Assembly: GCA_900550285.1 (NCBI GenBank)
Contig: URRW01000033.1
Location: 1 to 28,873, forward strand
Source: an uncultured Lachnospiraceae bacterium
GTDB lineage: Bacteria; Bacillota; Clostridia; Lachnospirales; Lachnospiraceae
Reading direction: 5' to 3'
DNA: 28,873 bases
A program made the position numbers and the translations under genes. Positions 7,551 through 14,473 of this stretch are shown here, one piece after another (positions within the stretch are counted from its first letter, which is position 1; each line of letters begins with the position of its first letter). The notes beneath the pieces are model-generated. The model saw nothing but the letters and a program-made list of their open reading frames with translations, made no database searches and was not told where the DNA came from.

Positions 7551-8660
7551 TTAGTTTGTGATAACCTGCTCTGTCTCTTTGTCGAATACGTGGATCTTCT
7601 CAACGTCAAATGCAAATCTAACAGTATCGCCAGGTCTTGCGTTGGAACGAGGATCTACTCTTGCAGTCATCGGGAACTCGCCCAGATCGAAGTACAGGAA
7701 TACTTCTGCACCAAGCAGCTCGTAAACCTTGATGGTAGAGGAGAATACGCACTTCGCTGTCTCGATGAACATCTCGGAATCGTAAACATCCTCAGGACGG
7801 ATACCCATGATAACTGTCTTGCCGTTGTAGCCGCCGTCGATCAGCTTCTTCGCCTTAGCGGGAGGCAGCGGGATGGACTGACCTGCAACTTCCAGAGTAA
7901 CGTCGCTGCCGTTTGCTCTTACAACAACATCCAGGAAGTTCATCTGAGGAGATCCCATGAAGCCTGCTACGAACAGGTTCTGGGGCTTCTCGTACAGGTT
8001 CTGAGGTGTATCAACCTGCTGGATAACGCCGTCCTTCATAACAACGATTCTGGTACCCAGTGTCATAGCCTCGGTCTGGTCATGTGTAACGTAGATGATG
8101 GTGGTTCCCAGTCTCTGATGCAGCTTTGCGATCTCGATACGCATCTGTACACGCAGCTTCGCATCCAGGTTGGACAGAGGCTCATCCATCAGGAATACCT
8201 TAGGATTACGCACGATAGCACGTCCCATAGCAACACGCTGTCTCTGACCGCCGGACAGAGCCTTCGGCTTACGATCCAGCAGCTGTGTCAGATCCAGGAT
8301 CTTGGCAGCTTCTTTTACCATCTTATCGATTTCATCCTTCGGAACCTTTCTTAATTTAAGTCCGAAAGCCATGTTATCATAAACAGTCATATGAGGATAC
8401 AGAGCGTAGTTCTGGAATACCATCGCAATATCTCTGTCCTTGGGCTCTACATCGTTTACCACTCTGTCGCCGATCTTTAATTCGCCGGAGGAAATGTCTT
8501 CCAGACCTGCGATCATACGAAGGGTTGTGGACTTACCACATCCTGAAGGGCCTACGAAAATGATAAACTCTTTATCTGCGATCTCCAGGTTGAAGTTCTT
8601 AACCGCTTCAAAACCGTTGGGATAAACCTTGCAGATGTTCTTTAAGGATAAACTTGCCAT
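7551..8660 (-). CDS. msmK: sugar ABC transporter ATP-binding protein (MsmK/UgpC type)
   Basis: 369 residues, typical for the MalK/UgpC/MsmK group that energises carbohydrate importers. The nucleotide-binding domain shows Walker A GPSGCGKST, Q-loop VFQNYALYPHM, signature LSGGQRQRVAMGRA, Walker B VFLMDEPLSNLD and H-loop THDQTEAMT; the C-terminal regulatory TOBE/MOP-like domain follows (FMGSPQMNFL, GIRPEDVYDS). The ATG at 8660 has GGGAGG upstream; an upstream extension to 8759 is unlikely. No permease or binding-protein gene is adjacent, as is usual for shared MsmK-type ATPases serving many importers. Codon choice differs from its neighbours, with fewer GC-ending codons, as expected for a strongly expressed gene. 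The symbol is by family, not proven orthology. Confidence 0.93.
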   Translation of the reverse strand: MASLSLKNICKVYPNGFEAVKNFNLEIADKEFIIFVGPSGCGKSTTLRMIAGLEDISSGELKIGDRVVNDVEPKDRDIAMVFQNYALYPHMTVYDNMAFGLKLRKVPKDEIDKMVKEAAKILDLTQLLDRKPKALSGGQRQRVAMGRAIVRNPKVFLMDEPLSNLDAKLRVQMRIEIAKLHQRLGTTIIYVTHDQTEAMTLGTRIVVMKDGVIQQVDTPQNLYEKPQNLFVAGFMGSPQMNFLDVVVRANGSDVTLEVAGQSIPLPPAKAKKLIDGGYNGKTVIMGIRPEDVYDSEMFIETAKCVFSSTIKVYELLGAEVFLYFDLGEFPMTARVDPRSNARPGDTVRFAFDVEKIHVFDKETEQVITN

Positions 8661-8902
8661 TGTTTTGCCTCCCTGAAAATTTAATCTCGAGTGTTCTCGA
8701 CTGAATCTAGGTCTAGTATACCGAAAGCGCCGGTTTTTGGCTATACCAGTATTCCACAAACTTTTTTTTCAAGAATGTATAAAATGCTAAAAATGAAATT
8801 TCTCTAAAATCGCATCGTACATTTTAAACAATTTCGAACTTCTCAATCTATGCATTTTGACTACAGGGTTTTCCCCTTCAAACTGCGGTCAGACACGGCA
8901 TT
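8661..8902. other. AT-rich intergenic region upstream of the ABC ATPase
   Basis: 242 bases without a gene. On the minus strand there is a TATACT at about 8716-8721 and another TATA-like sequence farther out, but no convincing -35 partner. A short inverted repeat (TCGAG at 8687-8691, CTCGA at 8696-8700) lies between it and the ribosome site. No clear catabolite-repression site was found. Confidence 0.4.
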
Positions 8903-9757
8903 TTAAGCCTGCCCTGCGTCCTCTTTCCCGTCCTCTGCGGGCGCTTCCGAAGCGTCCTCACCGGCGTCTTCTTCCGCGGTTTCTTCCCCCTTTTCCTCTT
9001 TGCTGCCAGAAGCCTCCTGCGCCGCTTTCTCACGCGCAGCCCGCTCTGCCGCCTGCTCCGCTTCCAGAGCCGCCTGCTTTGCCTGCTGCTCTTCCACGAT
9101 AAAGGACAGGGGCGCCAGCTCGTCGCCGTTTCCAAGGTCTTCCTCCTCCGGCTCGAACTTTTTAAATACCCGGACAAACATCATGCTGGACAGATACGCC
9201 ACGGCGGGCATCCCCAGCAAAAACAGAAACGGCAGCGCCTGGATCGTCAGAAGCAGAAGCCCCAGCGGAAGCAGGTGGATCAGTATGATCACAACCGTCT
9301 TTGGAAGGCTCATAATGCTGATCAGGAACGCATTTTTTACCGTCTGCTTAATCGTATTTTCAAATCTGGACAGCACCGGGAAAATATAGAGCGCCGTCAT
9401 TACAAAGAAAATGGTCACAACGCCTAAAACGACCTTCATGATCTTCGCTCCCGTGCCGCTCATCATGAGCACAACAACTTCCCAGTCCAGAATCAGGACG
9501 ATGATCAGCGCCAGCATCACGATCCAAAGAATCGTCGCCTGCTTGAAGTTCTCCTTAAACGATTTGAAATAGCTTTTCACAATATACGGTTCATCCCCGC
9601 GCGCCATTTTGATCGTTACATAATACAGCGCCGTTACCGCAGGGCCGACCGTAATGATCGGGATGCAGCAAATGATCGTCAGCAGGTTCAAAATCATCAG
9701 GTTGGCAACCTTTGTCAGAAATACCATGACCGGGCTGTCCAGATTAAAAAGTTTCAT
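8903..9757 (-). CDS. DUF624 (YesL-like) membrane protein with acidic C-terminal tail
   Basis: 284 residues. Residues 1-205 are a YesL/DUF624 membrane protein: the N-terminal hydrophobic segment LMILNLLTIICCIPIITVGPA is diagnostic, followed by four further hydrophobic segments. DUF624 proteins usually lie beside carbohydrate ABC transporters and have no proven function; here the nearest such gene is the msmK-type ATPase downstream. Residues from about 228 on form a hydrophilic Ala/Glu/Lys tail, likely coiled coil then disordered, which is longer than typical for the family. AAAGGGA precedes the ATG. It is the last gene of the hydrolase-dehydrogenase-DUF624 run (47-base gap). Confidence 0.9.
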   Translation of the reverse strand: MKLFNLDSPVMVFLTKVANLMILNLLTIICCIPIITVGPAVTALYYVTIKMARGDEPYIVKSYFKSFKENFKQATILWIVMLALIIVLILDWEVVVLMMSGTGAKIMKVVLGVVTIFFVMTALYIFPVLSRFENTIKQTVKNAFLISIMSLPKTVVIILIHLLPLGLLLLTIQALPFLFLLGMPAVAYLSSMMFVRVFKKFEPEEEDLGNGDELAPLSFIVEEQQAKQAALEAEQAAERAAREKAAQEASGSKEEKGEETAEEDAGEDASEAPAEDGKEDAGQA

Positions 9758-9804
9758 TGGTATATCCCTTTCTTCTCTTTAAAATTGACGGAGCTGTGTC
9801 CGCC

Positions 9805-10782
9805 TTACTCGCACAGATTTTTTAACGGAAGTCCGTGCTCTACCGCATAGGCGTTTTCCAGCGTCTCGGAGGCGATCGCCTGCATTGCCTCCACCGTGAA
9901 AAATCCCATATGGGAAGTGACCAGCACATTCGGGAACGTCACGAGGCGCGCCAGATTCTCGTCCTGCATCACAGCTTCCGATTTATCCTCGAAAAACAGG
10001 CCCTCTTCCTCTTCGTACACGTCCAGTCCCACGCCGCCGAATTTGTTGTTTTTCAGTCCCTCGATCAGCGCCTCCGTATCCACCAGCGCGCCCCTCGAGG
10101 TGTTTACCAGAAATACGCCGTCCTTCATGCGCGCGACCGCGTCCCGGTTGATAATATGCCTTGTGTCCTCTGTCAGCGGACAGTGCAGGGAAATAAAGTC
10201 CGACTTTTCCAAAAGCTCGGAAAGCTCCACATACTTTACGTCAAGCGCCGGGTTCGGATACGGGTCGTACGCCAGCACCTGCATGTCAAAGCCGTGGAAA
10301 ATACGGATCATTGCCTGTCCGATCTTCCCCGTGCCGATCACGCCCGCCACCTTATGATTGAGGTCCGTCCCCATCAGTCCGTTGATGTTCATGTTGAAGT
10401 CCCGCGTCCGGTTGTACGCCTTGTGCGTGCGGCGGTTCACCGTCATGAGCATCGCCAGCGCATACTCCGCAACCGCCTCCGGGCTGTAGCTGGGCACGCG
10501 CAGCACCGGCAGCCGTCCCTTTGCCGCGCCGATGTCCACATTGTTAAAGCCCGCGCTTCTTAACAGCAGCGCCTTTATTCCCATATCGCAGAGCTGGTCG
10601 ATCATCGCCTTGTTCACATGATCGTTCACAAAAATGCACACCGCATCGTGGCCTTTTGCCAGAAAAACGGTTTCTTCCGTAAACGGCAGCTCGATAAAAT
10701 GAATATCGAAGCCGTAATCCTTCCCCATCGGTTCAAACCATATTCTATCATACGGTTTTGTTGAAAAAAATGCAATCCTCAT
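9805..10782 (-). CDS. ldhA: D-lactate dehydrogenase-type 2-hydroxyacid dehydrogenase
   Basis: 325 residues, full length. It fits NAD-dependent D-2-hydroxyacid dehydrogenases of the LdhA type, which reduce pyruvate to D-lactate and regenerate NAD in fermentation. Seen: RSAGFNNVDI (substrate loop), VIGTGKIGQA (NAD-binding glycine loop, near residue 150), HCPLTEDTRHII, VNTSRGALVDT (catalytic Arg), GLDVYEEEEG (catalytic Glu) and VTSHMGFFT (catalytic His). The DVYEEEEGLFFEDKS stretch is typical of LdhA rather than of phosphoglycerate dehydrogenase. AAGGAGG precedes the ATG. It is 15 bases after the hydrolase gene, so probably co-transcribed. Substrate could be another 2-keto acid. Confidence 0.92.
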   Translation of the reverse strand: MRIAFFSTKPYDRIWFEPMGKDYGFDIHFIELPFTEETVFLAKGHDAVCIFVNDHVNKAMIDQLCDMGIKALLLRSAGFNNVDIGAAKGRLPVLRVPSYSPEAVAEYALAMLMTVNRRTHKAYNRTRDFNMNINGLMGTDLNHKVAGVIGTGKIGQAMIRIFHGFDMQVLAYDPYPNPALDVKYVELSELLEKSDFISLHCPLTEDTRHIINRDAVARMKDGVFLVNTSRGALVDTEALIEGLKNNKFGGVGLDVYEEEEGLFFEDKSEAVMQDENLARLVTFPNVLVTSHMGFFTVEAMQAIASETLENAYAVEHGLPLKNLCE

Positions 10783-10797
10783 CTGTCGCCTCCTTGC

Positions 10798-11751
10798 TTA
10801 TATTTTTGACTGCCCCAAGCTGCAGCCCACCGTCCTTTGTATCCATGAGAGGATGTCCTGCTCCACCTTTTCCCGTCCGTTTTCGTTCAGGATCTCGTGT
10901 CGCATTCCCGGATAGAGCACACATTCCACATGCTCCATCCCGCAGCCTTTGTATTTGTCTGCCACACGCCGCACCGCTTTCCCGCAGTCCCCGACCGGGT
11001 CCTGATCCCCTGCCACAAACAGTACCGGAAGGTCCTTTGGCAGCTTCTCTGTACACGATGGGTCATAAAGCCTTCCGATCAGCTCAAACAGCGTGGCAAA
11101 GCCGTTTACCGTAAACGGAAAGCCGCAGAGCGGATCGTCCAGATACTTCCGTACCTCATCCTGATCTCCCGAGAGCCAGTCCATCTGCCCTACACCGTCC
11201 CGAAACGGCTTTTCATAGCTTCCAAACGCCAGCCTGTCCAAAAGGCGGCTCACATGCTTTTGCCCGCACAGGACGCCCTGTACCTTCGCTATCGCTTTGG
11301 CAAGCTTTACCACCGCCTCCGGCTGCATCCCCGTCCCCATAATGATCGCACCGTCGATGCCCGTGCCGTAGCGGCACAGGTAATTGCGCAGGATAAAGGA
11401 ACCCATGCTGTGCCCGAGGATCAGGTACGGAATGCCCGGATACTGCTGCTGGATCGTTTTTTTCAGGCGGTGTACGTCGCGCACTGCAACGGTTGCCGGA
11501 TCCTGCCTGCAAAAATAGCCTTTGCAGCCGTCTGCGCCAAGGCTTTTGCCGTGTCCTAAGTGATTCTCCCCCGTTACCAGAATCCCGTTATCCGTCAAAA
11601 GCCCCGCCAGCCTCTCATAGCGCTCCACATATTCCGCCATGCCGTGTACGATCTGTACGATGCACACAGGCTTTGTATCCGGCGTCCACTTTACCGCGTG
11701 TATCCTCGTCTCATTGTCTCTGGACAGAAAATAAAATTCCTCTTTTTTCAT
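10798..11751 (-). CDS. alpha/beta hydrolase (serine aminopeptidase S33/monoacylglycerol-lipase-like)
   Basis: 317 residues, cytoplasmic. The nucleophile motif LGHSMGS lies near residue 115, with the acid in VAGDQDPVGD (about 245) and the catalytic His in PGMRHEI (about 284), so the triad is complete. The N-terminal VQIVHGMAEYVERYERLA and ENHLGHGKS stretches are typical of the Hydrolase_4/monoglyceride lipase branch. Members cleave monoacylglycerols or other esters; the natural substrate is not evident. GGGAGG precedes the ATG at 11751. It heads a run with the D-lactate-type dehydrogenase and DUF624 genes, and its mRNA would start with a structured leader. Confidence 0.9.
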   Translation of the reverse strand: MKKEEFYFLSRDNETRIHAVKWTPDTKPVCIVQIVHGMAEYVERYERLAGLLTDNGILVTGENHLGHGKSLGADGCKGYFCRQDPATVAVRDVHRLKKTIQQQYPGIPYLILGHSMGSFILRNYLCRYGTGIDGAIIMGTGMQPEAVVKLAKAIAKVQGVLCGQKHVSRLLDRLAFGSYEKPFRDGVGQMDWLSGDQDEVRKYLDDPLCGFPFTVNGFATLFELIGRLYDPSCTEKLPKDLPVLFVAGDQDPVGDCGKAVRRVADKYKGCGMEHVECVLYPGMRHEILNENGREKVEQDILSWIQRTVGCSLGQSKI

Positions 11752-11776
11752 TTGTCATGCCTCCCTCGCTCCCGAT

Positions 11777-11836
11777 AGAAAAGACCGCAGCAAGAAAACA
11801 CCTTCCGTCTTTTCTGACAGCGTTTTTCTTCTGCGG
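11777..11836 (-). promoter_or_regulatory. structured leader (possible attenuator) of the hydrolase operon
   Basis: On the minus strand an interrupted stem pairs CCGCAGAAGAAAAAC with GTTTTCTTGCTGCGG (one bulge on each side), directly followed by TCTTTTCT, like an intrinsic terminator. Nine bases of its loop (AGAAAAGAC) are complementary to the GTCTTTTCT immediately after the stem, giving a competing fold or pseudoknot. It lies between the promoter at 11850-11878 and the start codon, so it could be a switchable attenuator; alternatively it is a plain terminator. Confidence 0.55.
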
Positions 11837-11849
11837 CCCTCACTTTTTT

Positions 11850-11878
11850 ACTATATCATGAACGGCTTGTCCGGTCAA
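11850..11878 (-). promoter_or_regulatory. promoter of the hydrolase-dehydrogenase-DUF624 operon
   Basis: On the minus strand: TTGACC (11878-11873), 17-base spacer, TATAGT (11855-11850) with TG one base ahead (extended -10). It lies just downstream of metG and is among the best promoter matches in the window. Confidence 0.8.
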
Positions 11879-11884
11879 CCGCTC

Positions 11885-11936
11885 AGCAAATTTCAGCGTC
11901 CGCAGGCATCAGCAGATTTCAGCGCCCGCAGGCATC
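11885..11936. repeat. 26-bp tandem duplication at the 3' end of metG
   Basis: Positions 11885-11910 and 11911-11936 are two head-to-tail copies of the same 26 bases with two differences. The second contains the last codons of metG; the other lies beyond the TGA, which spans the junction. Confidence 0.85.
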
Positions 11937-13870
11937 TTTTTTTCGGGCGTCATCAGCGCCAGATTGCCTTCCGCATCCTCCGCACACAACAGCATGCCTT
12001 CAGACAGCACGCCGGCAAGCTTTGCAGGCTTTAAGTTTACCAAAACCATAACCTTTTTGCCGACCATCTCATCCGCGCTGTAATGCTGCTTGATGCCGGA
12101 AACGATCTGCTTTACCTGACTGCCGATCTTTACCTGGGAGCACAGAAGCTTTTTGGATTTCGGAACCTCTTTGCACTCGATGATCTCGCCTACCGCAAAC
12201 TGCAGCTTTTCAAAATCCTCGAAGGTGATCTCCGGCTTTGCTTCCAGCTCGATTACTTCCTCGTCCTCAGCTGCCGCTTCCTCCGGCGCTTTTCTCGCCG
12301 CAAACATCGCTTCCGCTTTTTCCACAACCTCTTTTACGTCCAGACGCGCAAACAGGATCTCCGGCTTGTCCGTTACCTTGTTTCCGGATTCGTAAAGCCC
12401 GAATACCGTGCACTCCTCAAAGCTGCGAAGCTTTGTGTTGAGCTGTGCTGCGATCTTTTCCGCTGTGGAAGGCATATAAGGCTCCAGCAGGGAAACGCCG
12501 ATCATGATGCCCTCCACCAGATTGTAGAGCACCGTGGAAAGACGGTCTGCCTTTTCGGGATCCTTTGCCAGCACCCACGGCTCTGTCTCGTCGATATATT
12601 TGTTGCAGCGTTTGAACAGCGCAAAGATCTCTGTGATCGCGTCCGCAACTCTCCAGTCCTCCATTTTTGCCGCTACCTTTGCGTAAGTGCCTGTCGCAAC
12701 GCTTTTTAAGTCCTCGTCCACGGCTTCTGCCGCGCCCTTGTCAGCCACAATGCCGCCAAAATACTTGTTGCTCATGGAGATCGTGCGGTTTACGAGATTT
12801 CCGAGGGTATTTGCCAGATCGGAGTTTAAGCGCTCCACCATCAGCTCCCAACTGATCACGCCGTCATTTTCAAAGGGCATCTCATGCAGCACGAAATAGC
12901 GTACCGCGTCCACTCCGAAAAAGTCCACCAGATCGTCCGCATAGAGCACATTTCCCTTGGATTTGCTCATTTTGCCGTCGCCCTGCAAAAGCCACGGGTG
13001 TCCGAATACCTGCTTCGGCAAGGGCTCGCCCAGCGCCATCAGAAAGATCGGCCAGTAAATCGTATGGAAACGGATGATGTCCTTTCCGATCAGATGCAGA
13101 TCCGCAGGCCACAGCTTTTTGTACTGCTCCGTGCTGTTGCCGTCCGCATCATAGCCGATGCCCGTGATATAGTTGTTGAGCGCGTCCAGCCACACATAAA
13201 CCACATGTCTGTCGTCAAAATCGACGGGAATTCCCCATTTAAAGGACGTTCTGGATACGCACAGATCCTGCAGGCCGGGCAGAAGGAAATTGTTCATCAT
13301 CTCGTTTTTGCGGGAAACGGGCTGAATAAATTCCGGATGGCTGTTGATATGATCGATCAGCTTCTGCGCATATTTGCTCATTCTGAAAAAGTACGCCTCT
13401 TCCTTCGCGGGCTTTACCTCCCTGCCGCAGTCGGGGCACTTGCCGTCCTTTAACTGGGACTGGGTCCAGAAGGATTCGCAAGGCGTGCAGTACATGCCCT
13501 CATAAGAGCCTTTGTAAATATCGCCCTGGTCATACAGGCGCTTGAAAATTTTCTGCACCTGCTTCTCGTGATCCTCGTCCGTCGTGCGGATAAACTTGTC
13601 ATAGGAGGTTCCCATCAGATCCCAGATCCGCCGGATCTCCGCAGCCGCCTTGTCCACATATTCCTTCGGGCTTACGCCTGCTTCCGCCGCCTTTAACTCG
13701 ATCTTCTGACCGTGCTCGTCCGTCCCTGTCTGAAAAAATACGTCGTAGCCGTCCTTTCTTTTAAAGCGCGCGATACTGTCCGCCAAAACCGCCTCATAGG
13801 TGTTGCCGATGTGGGGCTTGCCCGACGCATAGGCGATCGCCGTTGTCATGTAAAATTTACCTTTGTTCAT
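11909..13870 (-). CDS. metG: methionyl-tRNA synthetase
   Basis: 653 residues; charges tRNA-Met with methionine in the cytoplasm. Class I signature HIGNTYEAVLAD sits near residue 20, the zinc-binding cysteines in CTPCESF and CPDCGRE at about 125-150, and the catalytic KMSKSKGNV near residue 302. Residues from about 548 (FEDFEKLQFAVGEI) to the end form the C-terminal tRNA-binding OB-fold domain. A Glu/Ala-rich linker precedes it. The ATG at 13870 has GGAGGA upstream; a longer reading to 13948 would use sequence that looks like leader. Expression is probably controlled by the methionine T-box upstream. The gene ends in a 26-bp tandem duplication. Confidence 0.97.
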   Translation of the reverse strand: MNKGKFYMTTAIAYASGKPHIGNTYEAVLADSIARFKRKDGYDVFFQTGTDEHGQKIELKAAEAGVSPKEYVDKAAAEIRRIWDLMGTSYDKFIRTTDEDHEKQVQKIFKRLYDQGDIYKGSYEGMYCTPCESFWTQSQLKDGKCPDCGREVKPAKEEAYFFRMSKYAQKLIDHINSHPEFIQPVSRKNEMMNNFLLPGLQDLCVSRTSFKWGIPVDFDDRHVVYVWLDALNNYITGIGYDADGNSTEQYKKLWPADLHLIGKDIIRFHTIYWPIFLMALGEPLPKQVFGHPWLLQGDGKMSKSKGNVLYADDLVDFFGVDAVRYFVLHEMPFENDGVISWELMVERLNSDLANTLGNLVNRTISMSNKYFGGIVADKGAAEAVDEDLKSVATGTYAKVAAKMEDWRVADAITEIFALFKRCNKYIDETEPWVLAKDPEKADRLSTVLYNLVEGIMIGVSLLEPYMPSTAEKIAAQLNTKLRSFEECTVFGLYESGNKVTDKPEILFARLDVKEVVEKAEAMFAARKAPEEAAAEDEEVIELEAKPEITFEDFEKLQFAVGEIIECKEVPKSKKLLCSQVKIGSQVKQIVSGIKQHYSADEMVGKKVMVLVNLKPAKLAGVLSEGMLLCAEDAEGNLALMTPEKKMPAGAEIC

Positions 13871-13953
13871 CTCTTCCTCCATTCTGCAAACTGTTCCGGT
13901 GCACCGCGGTTCGTCCGGCTTTCTGCGCATAAGCCTTCTTTTATCCAAAAGGC

Positions 13954-14018
13954 ACGCAAGTGCGTAGAAACGTGTTTTTTATACGATAGGAAACGAACTT
14001 TCCTATCGTAATAAAAAA
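13954..14018. repeat. two-hairpin palindromic element, copy 2
   Basis: Same layout as the element at 36-99: a small hairpin (ACGC stem, 13954-13957 with 13962-13965) followed ten bases later by a long hairpin (about 13975-14018, loop CGAAC). At least four base-pair positions of the stems differ in a compensatory way from copy 1. It sits between the T-box terminator and the metG start codon, so it would be part of the metG mRNA. Confidence 0.75.
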
Positions 14019-14057
14019 GCCCGTCCTCCTGTTTCTGTTGAAATCAGGAAGACGGGC
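14012..14057 (-). terminator. T-box-controlled terminator of the metG leader
   Basis: On the minus strand, arms at 14057-14045 and 14031-14019 form a 13-bp stem with one wobble, followed by six Ts. It lies directly after the T-box sequence, as expected for transcriptional T-box control. Confidence 0.9.
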
Positions 14058-14350
14058 ATATCCCGCGGTACCACTTCCATTTGCATATTCCTCACAAAAT
14101 ATGCCTCTTCGGGTGCTGCCTTTGCAATACCCTGCCGCTGTAACAGGCGGAACCTGTCGCAGCCTTGCCGTCCATGCGTCTGCTTCATCTGCATGTGCCG
14201 GTTCGGTGCGCCGCTCAGGAGCCATGTTCCATCCGCTTTGTCCCAACCCCTCTCAGCCTTCCGCGCAAGTCTGTGTCTGTCTTATGCGGACACACGTTCT
14301 GCCGGAATGGGGTCTTCTCTGTAAAGCTTCCCCGGATGTACTCTCTCCAT
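14013..14350 (-). promoter_or_regulatory. methionine T-box riboswitch leader
   Basis: The conserved T-box sequence TGGAAGTGGTACCGCGGGA lies at 14079-14061, with the terminator after it. Its TGGT can pair with ACCA-3' of uncharged tRNA-Met. Stem I can be read: GGAG (14348-14345) pairs with CTCC (about 14221-14218); above it an AGTA on the 5' side faces GAA on the 3' side (loop-E motif), and the base run GAAC-ATG-G places an AUG specifier codon at 14225-14223, followed by a purine. CATCC and GGATG close the next helix. Uncharged tRNA-Met would favour the antiterminator and metG transcription. Confidence 0.93.
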
Positions 14351-14370
14351 CATTGCTTTCTGCTATCTTT

Positions 14371-14394
14371 GGAAACGGCAGGGCTGCCGTTTCC
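14371..14394 (-). other. strong hairpin at the 5' end of the metG leader
   Basis: Perfect 11-bp inverted repeat GGAAACGGCAG with its complement, two-base loop. It lies only a few bases after the predicted transcription start, ahead of Stem I, with no U-tract. It may stabilise the leader RNA, or end read-through from the surface-protein gene. Confidence 0.6.
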
Positions 14395-14403
14395 GATACG
14401 CCT

Positions 14404-14432
14404 ACAGTAGCACAAATATGCCGTGCTGTCAA
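14404..14432 (-). promoter_or_regulatory. promoter of metG/T-box leader
   Basis: Perfect TTGACA (14432-14427), 17-base spacer and TACTGT (14409-14404) on the minus strand. Transcription would start near 14397, just before the leader hairpin. Confidence 0.75.
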
Positions 14433-14473
14433 TTACGCCGGAGCCTTATTTTCTCTTTCTATAAGCCGGCGTC

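Noticed and set aside
7590..8354. Long open frame on the + strand opposite the sugar ABC ATPase
   Set aside because: Antisense shadow of a gene with intact ATPase motifs; its product has no recognisable domain and no ribosome site.
8680..8740. Catabolite-repression (cre-like) site near the sugar ABC ATPase
   Set aside because: GAAAGCG-type fragment present but no full match to the consensus.
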